Program-made: the position numbers and the translations under genes
Assembly (NCBI RefSeq): GCF_002632615.1
Contig: NZ_NITZ01000021.1
Location: 27,997-91,996 of the forward strand
Source: Xenorhabdus miraniensis
GTDB taxonomy: Bacteria > Pseudomonadota > Gammaproteobacteria > Enterobacterales > Enterobacteriaceae
Reading direction: 5' to 3'
Length of the DNA: 64,000 bases
The notes under the pieces: generated by a model
Databases searched by the model: none
Told to the model about the DNA's origin: nothing
Seen by the model: the letters and a program-made list of their open reading frames with translations, nothing else
Shown here: positions 16,571 through 25,107 of the stretch, piece after piece
Layout: every line of letters starts with the position of its first letter
How positions within the stretch are numbered: the first letter of the stretch is position 1

Positions 16571-16628
16571 TTTTCCTTGCCATAGACACCATCCCTGTCT
16601 TTCAGCCCCCTTGAGGGGCTTTTTTTTG
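16571..16628 (+). ncRNA. cpxQ: CpxQ small RNA (3' end of cpxP mRNA)
   Basis: The block TTTTCCTTGCCATAGACACC, followed by ATCCCTGTCTT, is the same as I recall for E. coli/Salmonella CpxQ, the Hfq-binding RNA cut from the cpxP 3' UTR by RNase E. The final hairpin (AGCCCCC-TTGA-GGGGCT) and T-run form its terminator. The hairpin sequence differs from E. coli while the seed region is conserved, as expected for a real RNA. Confidence 0.85.
16603..16628 (+). terminator. rho-independent terminator of cpxP/CpxQ
   Basis: AGCCCCC and GGGGCT arms around a TTGA loop are followed by eight T residues. Confidence 0.9.
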
Positions 16629-16783
16629 TGTAGAATTTTTAACTCATAACAGTCTCTCTTACCCATTAATCCTCCCAACCTGTTGTTATCTTGACCAATC
16701 TTGATTATCTTACGCTCTGTCACGCCGTTACTTAAAAAGTCTTGTCGCTGTCATTCCACATCAAGGGGATAAGGATACCCAAC

Positions 16784-17425
16784 ATGGCTAACTCTCATAA
16801 AATCAGTCTATTGGCGAAAGGCATGGGTGCTACGTTATCCGGTTTATGCCGCCTTTTAACTGGTGTACAGGCTCGATGGATTGGTTGTGAGCCATCAATT
16901 GCAAGTCGTATTTATTATGCGAATCATTCCAGCCATCTTGATGGATTGGTGATTTGGTCAGGGCTTCCGCCTAAGTTGCGTCACCAGGTTCATCCTGTCG
17001 CTGCCCGCGATTATTGGGGTAAAACCAAGCTGCGTCGTTATCTCATTCATCAGGTATTTCGGGCGGTTTTAGTTGAGCGCAATGGAGAAAATAAGTCGAA
17101 AGAAAGGGTTCTTGCACCATTGGAGACGGTTCTGGCACAACAGGAATCTTTGATTATTTTTCCGGAAGGAACTCGGGGGGATGGGGAGCAAATCAATCCG
17201 TTCAAAAGTGGGTTGTATCATTTGGTGCGTAAGTACCCCGATGCTGAAATCGTGCCGGTTTATTTTGAAAATTTGAATCGTGCTTTGCCTAAAGGTAAGA
17301 AATTACCGATACCCATTATTTGCTCCGTCACATTCGGTAAGCCGTTGGATAAATTAGGCGAGAATGAAAGCAAGGAAGAGTTTCTGCAACGTGCCCGGTT
17401 TGCATTAGAGGAGTTAGTGCTATGA
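16784..17425 (+). CDS. 1-acyl-glycerol-3-phosphate acyltransferase-like protein (PlsC family)
   Basis: A 213-residue acyltransferase of the PlsC/LPLAT family, acting at the inner membrane on lysophosphatidate or a similar acceptor. Visible motifs are NHSSHLD (the H-x4-D catalytic motif, residues 47-53), IIFPEGTRG (motif III) and a VPVYFENLNRALP segment. I start at MANSHKISLL because AGGGGATAAGGA lies just upstream; the frame is open 14 codons further. The stop overlaps the start of the cdsA-like gene (ATGA). The two genes sit between cpxP and fieF, which are neighbours in E. coli K-12. It is smaller than PlsC and is probably a second, specialised acyltransferase. Confidence 0.85.
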   Translation: MANSHKISLLAKGMGATLSGLCRLLTGVQARWIGCEPSIASRIYYANHSSHLDGLVIWSGLPPKLRHQVHPVAARDYWGKTKLRRYLIHQVFRAVLVERNGENKSKERVLAPLETVLAQQESLIIFPEGTRGDGEQINPFKSGLYHLVRKYPDAEIVPVYFENLNRALPKGKKLPIPIICSVTFGKPLDKLGENESKEEFLQRARFALEELVL

Positions 17426-18366
17426 CGAATATGGATCATGACTTGATGTTGCTGCTGGGTGGGGTCTTTGGGATATTGATTATCGCCAGTGTGATTGGGG
17501 GGATTTTAGCCCTTTGGTATTCGGGAGAAAGGCGCAGCGCCACCATCGATAACCTGAATGCCCGGATCCGTGGCTGGTGGATGATGTGTATTATCTGTGT
17601 AGTCGCTATTGTTGTTGGGCCTGTGGGATCGGTGATTTTGTTTGCGGTGATGTCATTTTTTGCCTTGCGCGAATTTATCACGCTAACGCCTACTCGTCGC
17701 AGTGATCATGAAGCCTTGTTCTGGTGTTTCTTTGTTTTTATGCCTGTGCAGTATGCCTTGGTGGGTGTGCAATGGTATGGGTTATTCTCGGTATTTATTC
17801 CTGTGTATGTATTCTTGTTTTTACCTGCCCGTATTGCCTTGGTGGGGGATACAACGCATTTTCTGGAGAGAACTGCCAAGATCCAGTGGGGGATGTTGGT
17901 GACGGTATTTGCCATCAGCCATGCGCCCGCTTTGTTGATGTTAGATATCCCGGGATATGAAGGGCAAAATATCAAGTTATTGTTGTTCCTGATGATTGTG
18001 GTGCAAATGTCTGATGTTTTACAGTATGTATTCGGTAAATTATTTGGCAAGCGCCCGATTGTGCCAAAACTCAGCCCCAATAAAACGGTTGAGGGGTTTG
18101 TTGGTGGAATTTTAGCTTCTGTGCTGTTGGGAATGTCGTTATTTTGGGTAACGCCATTTTCTTTGTGGGAAGCGGGCTTGATGTCGTTGGCTATCACTTT
18201 GATGGGATTTATCGGCGGGTTGTGTATGTCGGCGATTAAACGAGACAGTGGGGTGAAGGATTTTGGCGGGATCATTGAAGGGCATGGTGGAATGCTGGAT
18301 AGAATTGACTCGCTTTGTTTCGCTGCTCCTATATTTTTCCACCTTACACGCTATTTTTATACCTGA
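17422..18366 (+). CDS. CdsA-like phosphatidate cytidylyltransferase (YnbB type)
   Basis: A 314-residue polytopic membrane protein with seven to eight hydrophobic segments. The C-terminal CDP-diglyceride synthase signature is complete: KLSPNKTVEGFVGG, then SAIKRDSGVKDFGGI and EGHGGMLDRIDS, with the metal-binding acidic residues of the family. It would make CDP-diacylglycerol from phosphatidate and CTP. It is coupled by a 4-bp overlap to the PlsC-like gene, so the pair could run two consecutive steps. E. coli has a similar accessory enzyme, YnbB; the housekeeping cdsA is expected elsewhere. Whether its substrate is the normal phosphatidate is unknown. Confidence 0.85.
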   Translation: MTNMDHDLMLLLGGVFGILIIASVIGGILALWYSGERRSATIDNLNARIRGWWMMCIICVVAIVVGPVGSVILFAVMSFFALREFITLTPTRRSDHEALFWCFFVFMPVQYALVGVQWYGLFSVFIPVYVFLFLPARIALVGDTTHFLERTAKIQWGMLVTVFAISHAPALLMLDIPGYEGQNIKLLLFLMIVVQMSDVLQYVFGKLFGKRPIVPKLSPNKTVEGFVGGILASVLLGMSLFWVTPFSLWEAGLMSLAITLMGFIGGLCMSAIKRDSGVKDFGGIIEGHGGMLDRIDSLCFAAPIFFHLTRYFYT

Positions 18367-18397
18367 GACTAACTCAATAACCAAAGGGTGGTAGTCA

Positions 18398-19300
18398 GTG
18401 AATATAAATTATGGGCGATGGGTCAGTACCGCTGCGTTGGCGGCAACGGTACTGGCAAGTGTGTTGTTGATTGTGAAAATTTTTGCATGGTGGTTTACTG
18501 GCTCGGTGAGCTTATTGGCGGCGCTGGTGGATTCTCTGGTCGATTTGGCGGCCTCTTTGACCAATTTTTTTGTCGTGCGTTATTCACTTCAACCTGCTGA
18601 TAAAGAACATGCGTTTGGACATGGTAAGGCCGAATCACTGGCGGCTTTGGCACAAAGTATGTTTATTTCCGGTTCAGCGATTTTTCTGTTTTTGACGGGC
18701 TTTCAGCATCTGTTTTCCCCTAAGCCTCTGGAGAACGCCGCGGTTGGTGTCTGGGTAATCATTATTGCTCTGATTTCCACGCTATGTCTGGTGACGTTTC
18801 AGGAGTGGGTGATTAATAAAACCCAAAGTCAGGCGATTCGTGCGGATATGCTGCATTATAAGTCTGATCTATTGATGAATGGCGCAATTTTGGTGGCACT
18901 GCTTTTGAGCCTGTATGGTTTTAAACGTGCAGATGCGCTATTTGCTTTGGGGATTGGAGTTTATATCCTCTATAGCGCGTTACGAATGGGGTATGATGCC
19001 GTACAATCTTTGCTTGATCGTGCCTTACCGGATACAGAGCGGCAGGAAGTTATTGAGATTATCCAGAGTTATCCGGGGATTGCTGGTGGTCATGATCTGC
19101 GAACCCGTCAATCAGGGCCGACGCGTTTTATCCAGTTCCATCTGGAGATAAATGAAAATCTGCCGTTGGTTCAGGCTCATGCTTTGGCCGAAGGAATTGA
19201 AAATAAATTGCGGAGTCGATTTCCGGGTGCCGATATTATTATTCACCAAGATCCTTGCTCTGTTGTGTCCAAAGAGCACAAAAATCGTTGGGATTGGTGA
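18398..19300 (+). CDS. fieF: ferrous-iron/zinc efflux pump FieF (YiiP), cation diffusion facilitator
   Basis: A 300-residue CDF transporter exporting divalent metals (Zn2+, Fe2+, Cd2+) in exchange for protons across the inner membrane. Six membrane segments precede a cytoplasmic ferredoxin-like domain. The transport-site residues are present as D-S-L-V-D in the second helix and H-Y-K-S-D in the fifth, and the cytoplasmic domain ends with the HxD pattern IIIHQDPCS. The start is a GTG at 18398 with AGGGTGG about nine bases before. Order cpxP - (two extra genes) - fieF - pfkA follows E. coli apart from the insertion. Confidence 0.95.
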   Translation: MNINYGRWVSTAALAATVLASVLLIVKIFAWWFTGSVSLLAALVDSLVDLAASLTNFFVVRYSLQPADKEHAFGHGKAESLAALAQSMFISGSAIFLFLTGFQHLFSPKPLENAAVGVWVIIIALISTLCLVTFQEWVINKTQSQAIRADMLHYKSDLLMNGAILVALLLSLYGFKRADALFALGIGVYILYSALRMGYDAVQSLLDRALPDTERQEVIEIIQSYPGIAGGHDLRTRQSGPTRFIQFHLEINENLPLVQAHALAEGIENKLRSRFPGADIIIHQDPCSVVSKEHKNRWDW

Positions 19301-19480
19301 TGAATTTATTCATAATCAAAAGATCGTCAAAAAATAGACATAATCTTAATGCAGGCTGAGTTTTTTTCCGTATGATAGGTTCTGTTGAATCAATTCAGCC
19401 AATGCAGTGACAATCGGGTTTCTAAAAGTTGCCATCAATTTTTCCCATTAGGAAAGCAGTCAGCAGATTGGCAAATACTT

Positions 19481-19525
19481 ATACCTACAAATAACATACC
19501 TACAAATAATATATCTACAAGTCAG
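19481..19525 (+). repeat. three 15-bp tandem units in the pfkA leader
   Basis: ATACCTACAAATAAC, ATACCTACAAATAAT and ATATCTACAAGTCAG lie head to tail just before pfkA. The last unit runs into the AGAGG ribosome-binding site. The first two differ at one base. Confidence 0.85.
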
Positions 19526-19533
19526 AGGTCATC

Positions 19534-20511
19534 ATGATCAACAAGATTAAAAGAATCGGAGTCCTAACGAGTGGCGGTGATGCGCCTGGCATGAACGCCG
19601 CTATTCGTGGTGTTGTTCGTGCCGCTTTAACCGAAGGGTTGGAAGTTTACGGCATTTATGATGGCTATCTGGGGTTGTATGAAAACCGCATGAAGAAGCT
19701 CGACCGTTTTAGCGTTTCCGACATGATTAACCGCGGCGGCACGTTTTTAGGTTCAGCCCGTTTCCCTGAATTCAGGGATGATAAAGTTCGGGAAACTGCC
19801 ATTGAAAATATGCGCAAAAATGAGATTGATGCGCTGGTGGTGATTGGCGGTGACGGTTCTTATTTAGGCGCGAAGAAGTTAACCGAAGCAGGTTTCCCTT
19901 GCATTGGTCTGCCAGGAACGATTGACAATGATGTTGCAGGCACCGATTACACCATCGGTTATTTCACTGCGCTGGAAACGGTGGTAGAGGCGATTGACCG
20001 TCTGCGTGATACCTCAACTTCCCATAAGCGTATTTCCATTGTTGAAGTGATGGGACGTTATTGCGGTGACTTGACCTTATCGGCGGCAATTGCCGGTGGA
20101 TGTGAGTTTATTGTTCTGCCTGAGAGTGAAACACCATTCAGTCGTGAAGAGTTGTTGTCTGAAATTCAGGCGGGTATTCAAAAAGGTAAGCGCCACGCGA
20201 TTGTTGCCATCACTGAGCATGTTTGTGATGTTGATGAGTTGGCGAAATATATTGAAGCAGAAACTCGCCATGAAACCCGTGCAACGGTATTAGGCCATAT
20301 TCAGCGTGGCGGTGCACCAGTGGCTTATGACCGTATCCTTGCTTCCCGCATGGGGGCTTATTCTGTCCAACTCCTGTTGGAAGGACACGGTGGTCGGTGT
20401 GTTGGTATCCAGAACGAGAAACTTGTTCATCACGATATCATTGATGCAGTACAAAATATGCAGCGTGTCTTTAAAAAAGATTGGTTGGAAACGGCGAAGA
20501 AACTCTACTAA
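19534..20511 (+). CDS. pfkA: 6-phosphofructokinase I
   Basis: ATP-dependent phosphofructokinase of glycolysis, 325 residues (E. coli 320). ATP- and substrate-site motifs are present: [47 protein letters not shown] with the catalytic Asp, and [13 protein letters not shown]. The C-terminus keeps the effector-site arginines, including [19 protein letters not shown] lies nine bases before the ATG within a tandem repeat. It follows fieF in the same direction after a gap of about 230 bp, so it has its own promoter. Confidence 0.97.
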   Translation: MINKIKRIGVLTSGGDAPGMNAAIRGVVRAALTEGLEVYGIYDGYLGLYENRMKKLDRFSVSDMINRGGTFLGSARFPEFRDDKVRETAIENMRKNEIDALVVIGGDGSYLGAKKLTEAGFPCIGLPGTIDNDVAGTDYTIGYFTALETVVEAIDRLRDTSTSHKRISIVEVMGRYCGDLTLSAAIAGGCEFIVLPESETPFSREELLSEIQAGIQKGKRHAIVAITEHVCDVDELAKYIEAETRHETRATVLGHIQRGGAPVAYDRILASRMGAYSVQLLLEGHGGRCVGIQNEKLVHHDIIDAVQNMQRVFKKDWLETAKKLY

Positions 20512-20606
20512 TCCTGCCTTCTGATCCTGTTTTTTCTGCAAAATCCTTCTTCATAGGCAGTCACTTTATGTGGCTGTCTCACTTCTCATATTCTTCTTAC
20601 GCATAA

Positions 20607-20630
20607 GCAGAAATTTTAAATTATTTCTGC
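20607..20630. promoter_or_regulatory. inverted repeat upstream of sbp
   Basis: GCAGAAAT and ATTTCTGC form a perfect 8-bp inverted repeat around an A+T-rich centre, about 90 bp before sbp and after pfkA. It may be an operator or a weak 3' structure. A nearby imperfect hairpin (GGCAGTCAC/GTGGCTGTC, about 20557) has no T-run. Confidence 0.4.
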
Positions 20631-20682
20631 GTCATAACGCTTTCTGTCAGTTTTTATGGTGAAACATCACCGTAGATTCTGG

Positions 20683-20708
20683 GAATGGTTTATGAGAATA
20701 GTTTATGG
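20683..20708 (+). repeat. two 13-bp tandem units in the sbp leader
   Basis: GAATGGTTTATGA and GAATAGTTTATGG are adjacent and match at 11 of 13 positions. Each carries an ATG. The second runs into the GGGAG that I take as the sbp ribosome-binding site. Confidence 0.65.
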
Positions 20709-20720
20709 GAGCATGGCACC

Positions 20721-21779
20721 GTGATTATGAATGCAATGATTAAAAAGACAAAAGTAGTGAAATCAGGCGCGAAATGGGCAGTGGCGAGTGTTTATGCCGT
20801 GTTATCAGCAGTTCTGATGTTATTGCTGGCAAACAGTGCATGGGCGAAAGAGGTTCAACTCTTAAATGTATCCTATGATCCGACTCGTGAGTTATACCAA
20901 CAGTACGATAAAGCATTCAGTGAGTACTGGCATAAAAAAACGGGAGATGATGTGAAGATCCGCCAGTCACACGGTGGCTCAGGCAAGCAGGCAACTTCTG
21001 TGATTAATGGTCTTCAGGCGGATGTCGTCACTCTGGCGCTGGCATATGATGTGGATGCAATTGCAGAGCGTGGCCGGATTGATCAGCATTGGATTAAGCG
21101 TCTGCCGGATAATTCGGCACCTTATACCTCAACGATTGTTTTTCTGGTGAGAAAAGGCAATCCCAAGCAGATAAAAGATTGGCCGGATTTAATCCGTCCC
21201 GATGTTTCTGTGGTAACACCGAATCCGAAAACTTCCGGTGGTGCACGTTGGAATTATCTGGCTGCCTGGGGATATGGACTGGCAAGTCACCATCAGGATC
21301 AGGTTAAAGCCAAAGAATTCGTGAAAGCACTTTATAAAAATGTCGAAGTACTGGATTCCGGTGCGCGAGGTGCAACCAATACCTTTGTGGAGCGCGGGAT
21401 TGGTGATGTATTGATCGCATGGGAAAATGAAGCGCTGCTGGCGATTAATGCTTTGGATAAGGACAAATTTGAAATCGTCACACCGAGCATTTCTATTCTG
21501 GCAGAACCCACAGTAGCTGTCGTTGATAAGGTAGTTGATAAGCGGGGTACACGCGAACTGGCCACGGAATACCTTAAGTATCTTTATTCTCCGATAGGGC
21601 AGGAAATTGCAGCCAAAAATTATTATCGTCCGCGCGATAAGGCGATTGCAGAAAAATACCACGCTGTTTTCCCCGATCTGAAACTCTTTACGATTGATGA
21701 GATTTTTGCTGGTTGGGATAAAGCACAGAAAGAACATTTCGCCACAGGCGGGACTTTTGATGAAATTATCCGCCGTTAA
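20721..21779 (+). CDS. sbp: periplasmic sulfate-binding protein
   Basis: Substrate-binding protein of the sulfate/thiosulfate ABC importer, feeding cysteine synthesis. A signal peptide (hydrophobic core [16 protein letters not shown]) precedes a mature protein that starts [16 protein letters not shown], almost as in E. coli Sbp. The conserved [13 protein letters not shown] and [11 protein letters not shown] segments are intact. The start is ambiguous: GTG at 20721 has GGGAG nine bases before; ATG at 20727 or 20736 is possible; the frame is open from 20685. The leader is longer than in E. coli. As there, sbp lies between pfkA and tpiA. CysB control is expected but I cannot confirm a site. Confidence 0.94.
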   Translation: MIMNAMIKKTKVVKSGAKWAVASVYAVLSAVLMLLLANSAWAKEVQLLNVSYDPTRELYQQYDKAFSEYWHKKTGDDVKIRQSHGGSGKQATSVINGLQADVVTLALAYDVDAIAERGRIDQHWIKRLPDNSAPYTSTIVFLVRKGNPKQIKDWPDLIRPDVSVVTPNPKTSGGARWNYLAAWGYGLASHHQDQVKAKEFVKALYKNVEVLDSGARGATNTFVERGIGDVLIAWENEALLAINALDKDKFEIVTPSISILAEPTVAVVDKVVDKRGTRELATEYLKYLYSPIGQEIAAKNYYRPRDKAIAEKYHAVFPDLKLFTIDEIFAGWDKAQKEHFATGGTFDEIIRR

Positions 21780-21799
21780 TCATTGAGGCGATTGGTTGG

Positions 21800-21847
21800 G
21801 GTAGAAGAGAATTGTGGTAGAGGAGTGATGTGGCAGAGGAAGTAAGA
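21800..21847 (+). repeat. three 16-bp tandem units after sbp
   Basis: GGTAGAAGAGAATTGT, GGTAGAGGAGTGATGT and GGCAGAGGAAGTAAGA lie head to tail between the sbp stop and the terminator. Confidence 0.7.
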
Positions 21848-21892
21848 AAAAACCGCCGCGGGTATATTCCGTGGCGGTTAAGTTATTTTTTT
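21846..21892. terminator. bidirectional terminator between sbp and tpiA
   Basis: ACCGCC(G)CGG and CCG(T)GGCGGT arms form a strong hairpin. It has an A-run on the left and a T-rich run on the right, fitting termination of both convergent genes. Confidence 0.88.
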
Positions 21893-21921
21893 GCAATCAA
21901 TTGGATATAAAAGATTACAAA

Positions 21922-22689
21922 TTACGCTTTTTTCGCTTCGGCGGCGGCTTTTACAATCACAGCAAAAGCATCTGCTTTCAGTGATGCGCCACCGACCAAT
22001 GCACCGTCGATATCTGGCTGAGTAAACAATTCTGCTGCGTTGCTGGCGTTAACAGAGCCGCCGTATTGAATAATGACCTGTTCAGCGATAGCGGCATCTT
22101 GTTTCGCGATATGCTCACGGATAAATTTATGAACTGCCTGTGCTTGTGCAGGCGTTGCTGATTTACCTGTGCCGATTGCCCAAACAGGTTCGTAGGCAAT
22201 CACTGCACCTTTGAACGCTTCAGCGCCCAGCGTGTTCAGGACTGCATCGATTTGTCGTGCACAAACCGCTTCGGTTTGACCCGCTTCGTTTTCCTGTTCG
22301 GTTTCACCAATACACAGAACTGGGATCAGACCTTGCTCTTTCAGGATGGCAAATTTCTTGGCAATCAATTCGTCGCTCTCTTTGTGATAAGTACGACGTT
22401 CAGAGTGGCCGATAATGATGTATTTCGCGCCGGCGTCTTTCAACATTTCTGCGGAAGTTTCGCCAGTGAATGCGCCAGAAAGGTTAACGCCAACATCTTG
22501 TGCACCCAGCGCGATGCGGCTGCCAGCCAGTGCATTGTTTGCCAGAGAAACATAAACTGTTGGTGGTGCAATAGCGACGCCACAGCCGTCAACGTTGCTC
22601 AGTTCTTTACGCAGGCCTGTAATCAGGTCGTTAACCATGTGGGTACTGCCATTTAATTTCCAGTTACCCATAACTAATGGATGTCGCAT
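21922..22689 (-). CDS. tpiA: triosephosphate isomerase
   Basis: Glycolytic enzyme of 255 residues interconverting dihydroxyacetone phosphate and glyceraldehyde 3-phosphate. Catalytic residues are visible: Lys in MGNWKLNGS, His in IIIGHSERR, Glu in [11 protein letters not shown]. The phosphate-binding loop [10 protein letters not shown] and [10 protein letters not shown] are intact. It is convergent with sbp across a bidirectional terminator, as in E. coli. AGGGA upstream of the ATG serves as ribosome-binding site. Confident by full-length similarity. Confidence 0.97.
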   Translation of the reverse strand: MRHPLVMGNWKLNGSTHMVNDLITGLRKELSNVDGCGVAIAPPTVYVSLANNALAGSRIALGAQDVGVNLSGAFTGETSAEMLKDAGAKYIIIGHSERRTYHKESDELIAKKFAILKEQGLIPVLCIGETEQENEAGQTEAVCARQIDAVLNTLGAEAFKGAVIAYEPVWAIGTGKSATPAQAQAVHKFIREHIAKQDAAIAEQVIIQYGGSVNASNAAELFTQPDIDGALVGGASLKADAFAVIVKAAAEAKKA

Positions 22690-22747
22690 GTTTTTCCCTC
22701 CAACCAGAAAATAATCAAATTGCGAACTGAATGAATATTCTTTCTTT

Positions 22748-22772
22748 GAATGACATCAATCGGATGTCATTC
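22748..22772. promoter_or_regulatory. perfect 10-bp palindromic hairpin between tpiA and yiiQ
   Basis: GAATGACATC and GATGTCATTC flank a 5-nt loop (AATCG). There is no T-run on either side, so it is not a standard terminator. It lies about 60 bp upstream of the tpiA start and could be an operator or a structured leader. Confidence 0.5.
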
Positions 22773-22833
22773 CCTGTAAGCGGAATCCCGACAGTATAAA
22801 GATCATCAGCGCGAATAGCTCTGCGCTGTGTCA

Positions 22834-23454
22834 CTAATTTTCATTTGCTGCGGCGTCAGATAGCGATAGCTTAATCGGTTCAATTGCGAAGGTCATTATA
22901 TTTTCGCTGCTGTTCACGATGATATAGCGTGTTGCTCCCATTTTCTGGCTGAAAGCAGGGTGTTTTTCCGCCGCTTGTAATAGTTTTTCTAATTGGGTTT
23001 TAGCCTGATCAGGGGAAAGAGTCGGCTCGAATTGGCCGATCAGCGCGGTGATATACTGTTTTGCCAGAATGAAATTATGCTCATTTTCCGGCTCATCTTG
23101 TGATGGTAATAGCGTAATTTGCAGGCTCTTAATCTTTTCGCTACCCCGCTCCAGCACTGCCGAAGAGTATATTTTTTCATTGATTTTACTGGCCGCGCGA
23201 ATGAGAGGCAGAGAAATATCCTTGCTTGCAATGACCTTATATTCGTATAGGGGGATTTCAGGGTGTTTTTTGTTGTATTTTTCCCGGAAGATAGGGATTG
23301 TATCTTCGAAAGTCGGCGAATTTGGCAGCAGATACATCAACTGTGGGTTCACTTCTGGTGTGACAGCAGGCTCACTCGCAACGGCATATAATGGCAAACT
23401 GATGCCAAAAGCGATTAATATTGTCATCAGAAGTTTATTCATGCCTGTTTTCAT
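22834..23454 (-). CDS. yiiQ: periplasmic DUF1454 family protein YiiQ
   Basis: Function unknown. With the start at 23454 the protein has 206 residues: a signal peptide (MKTGMNKLLMTILIAFGISLPLYAVA by position), then a globular domain with AASKINEKIYSSAVLERGS, which matches the most conserved part of E. coli YiiQ (AASKINENLYAS-x-ALERG), and a C-terminal TFAIEPIKLSLS. The open frame extends 29 codons further but that part has no signal-peptide character. As in E. coli it follows tpiA's promoter side and diverges from yiiR. The start between two nearby ATGs (23454, 23442) is uncertain. Confidence 0.87.
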   Translation of the reverse strand: MKTGMNKLLMTILIAFGISLPLYAVASEPAVTPEVNPQLMYLLPNSPTFEDTIPIFREKYNKKHPEIPLYEYKVIASKDISLPLIRAASKINEKIYSSAVLERGSEKIKSLQITLLPSQDEPENEHNFILAKQYITALIGQFEPTLSPDQAKTQLEKLLQAAEKHPAFSQKMGATRYIIVNSSENIMTFAIEPIKLSLSDAAANEN

Positions 23455-23513
23455 TTTGCTACTCACTGAGTTAAATACTGAAAAAACAGCATTCACAATT
23501 TGGAAAAGAATAC

Positions 23514-23942
23514 ATGACATTACAACAATGGGGATTCTCATTCAAAGGTCGAATTGGACGTCGGGAATTCTGGATTGGCATTGGCATCTGTTTTGCCTTG
23601 ATCTTTATGCTCCTGACACTGCATGGAATGAATGTCCTCCCCATAAATTATGCAGCAGTTGGTGTCGCCTTGCTATTGTATCCAACCGTTGCGATTTTTT
23701 CTAAGCGCCTGCATGACCGGAATAAACGTGGCGGCTGGGTATTATTGTTCGCATTGGCTTGGGTATTATTGTCCCTTGACTGGAGTGCAATGGCCCCAAT
23801 ATGGCAATGGGGTATTGGTCGTTTTGTCCCAACATTGATTTTCGTTATGGTAATGCTTGATTGTGGTGTATTCCGTGGTACGGAAGGGGCTAATCGCTTT
23901 GGGGAAACGGCAGAAATGGTTGATTACATTTCTGCCAAGTAA
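23514..23942 (+). CDS. yiiR: DUF805 family inner-membrane protein YiiR
   Basis: A 142-residue membrane protein with four hydrophobic segments. The N-terminal SFKGRIGRREFWIG is the hallmark of the DUF805 family, and KRLHDRNKRGGWVLL between helices two and three is the second conserved feature. The C-terminal VFRGTEGANRFGE also matches E. coli YiiR. Function is unknown. It diverges from yiiQ and converges with fpr. Its stop codon lies inside a 14-bp tandem repeat. Confidence 0.87.
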   Translation: MTLQQWGFSFKGRIGRREFWIGIGICFALIFMLLTLHGMNVLPINYAAVGVALLLYPTVAIFSKRLHDRNKRGGWVLLFALAWVLLSLDWSAMAPIWQWGIGRFVPTLIFVMVMLDCGVFRGTEGANRFGETAEMVDYISAK

Positions 23943-23969
23943 TTTCTGCCAAGTAATTTCTGTCAAATA
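23928..23969 (+). repeat. three 14-bp tandem units across the yiiR stop codon
   Basis: ATTTCTGCCAAGTA occurs twice perfectly, followed by ATTTCTGTCAAATA. The first unit contains the last codons of yiiR. Confidence 0.88.
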
Positions 23970-24026
23970 GCCTGCTCTAAAACGTGTGTAAGTTGATGAA
24001 TAATGTTGTGAATATCAATATGTTGA

Positions 24027-24773
24027 TTACCAATATTGCTCACTGGTGATATGGCCCGGTTTACGGCGCAAGTGTTTTACCATGTTGCGCTGCTCTTTCA
24101 GCAGTTGTTGGGTATCCCTGACCATTTGGGGGTTCCCACACAACATAACATGACTGTTTTCCGCCTGTATGGGCAGACCAACAGCCGATTCCAGTTCCCC
24201 ACTCTCAATTAATGCGGGAATTCTCCCCATCAGTGAGTTGGGGGATTTTTCCCGACTTACGATGGTCTGTATTCTCAGCTTGCCTTGTAGCTTCTTCTCT
24301 AATTGCTGCATCATTGGTAAATAGCTCAAATCTTGCCCCCACCTCACTGCATGAACCAGAACGATATTTTCAAATCTTTCCAGATTAACCCCTTGCTGGA
24401 GTATGGAAAGATAAGGCCCAATGGCGGTGCCGGTTGAAAGCATCCAAAGTGTTTGGCAATCAGGGAGTTCATCAAGGACAAAAAAACCTGCCGCTTGTTC
24501 TGTAACGAGCAGTTCATCTCCGGTTTTTAATGTTGCCAGCCGAGGGCTAAGTTTACCTCCCGGCACGGTCACTAAATAAAACTCCAGATTATTGTCATCG
24601 GGGGAGTTGACGTAAGAGTATGCGCGTTGAATGCGCTCACCTTCAATTTCCAGTGCAAGTTTTGCAAATTGCCCGGCAGTAAATTTTTCTATCGGCGCAT
24701 GTACTCTGATGCTAAAGAGTGAGCCTGTCCAATTGGTTATGTCGGTAACTTTTCCTGTAACCCAGTTTGCCAT
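24027..24773 (-). CDS. fpr: ferredoxin/flavodoxin-NADP(+) reductase
   Basis: FAD-containing reductase of 248 residues that passes electrons from NADPH to flavodoxin and ferredoxin, for example for radical enzymes and oxidative-stress repair. The FAD-binding RAYSYVNSPDD, the NADP-site STGTAIGPYLSIL and the C-terminal GHITSEQYW (aromatic end) match E. coli Fpr. It converges with yiiR and diverges from emrD. SoxRS control is known in E. coli; I did not find a convincing soxbox by eye. Confidence 0.95.
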   Translation of the reverse strand: MANWVTGKVTDITNWTGSLFSIRVHAPIEKFTAGQFAKLALEIEGERIQRAYSYVNSPDDNNLEFYLVTVPGGKLSPRLATLKTGDELLVTEQAAGFFVLDELPDCQTLWMLSTGTAIGPYLSILQQGVNLERFENIVLVHAVRWGQDLSYLPMMQQLEKKLQGKLRIQTIVSREKSPNSLMGRIPALIESGELESAVGLPIQAENSHVMLCGNPQMVRDTQQLLKEQRNMVKHLRRKPGHITSEQYW

Positions 24774-24952
24774 TACGATTAACCTCTCTACACAATATGC
24801 TGCAAATTAATTTGATGTGAATAAATACTGCGTGAATTGGTGATTTTTTGTAACGATTCTACGTGATTACCTGAAATAGCATTATCGATTACGTGTTACA
24901 GTTCAATTAACTGTATTTTTGCCAATATCATGGGTTGATATGTACATTTTTA

Positions 24953-24981
24953 TTGACATGTATGGGTAATTTAACTGTTAT
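24953..24981 (+). promoter_or_regulatory. candidate sigma-70 promoter of emrD
   Basis: TTGACA (24953-24958), a 17-bp spacer and TGTTAT (24976-24981) lie about 130 bp before emrD. The 24774-25107 gap between fpr and emrD contains this promoter, an inverted repeat at 24991-25004 and a tandem repeat at 25064-25099. Confidence 0.55.
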
Positions 24982-24990
24982 TTTTTATTC

Positions 24991-25004
24991 ATACAAAATT
25001 GTAT
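24991..25004. promoter_or_regulatory. operator-like inverted repeat downstream of the emrD promoter
   Basis: ATACAA-AA-TTGTAT is a perfect 6-bp inverted repeat centred about 10 bp after the -10 element, a position suited to a repressor. Confidence 0.4.
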
Positions 25005-25063
25005 ACTGCAATGAAAAAATATAGATTTGTCAAACAAGACACTTTCAATGAAGTCAGTATCTT

Positions 25064-25099
25064 ATAACGAATGACTGTTTGATAACGAATAATTGTATG
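25064..25099 (+). repeat. two 18-bp tandem units in the emrD leader
   Basis: ATAACGAATGACTGTTTG and ATAACGAATAATTGTATG are adjacent and agree at 15 of 18 positions. The repeat ends nine bases before the emrD ATG. Confidence 0.75.
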
Positions 25100-25107
25100 T
25101 AAATGCG

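Noticed and set aside
17706..18275. 189-codon open frame on the minus strand
   Set aside because: It is antisense to the cdsA-like gene, has no ribosome-binding site and no recognisable domain; the sense frame has a full family signature.
21189..21737. 182-codon open frame on the minus strand
   Set aside because: It is antisense to sbp, which is identified along its full length.
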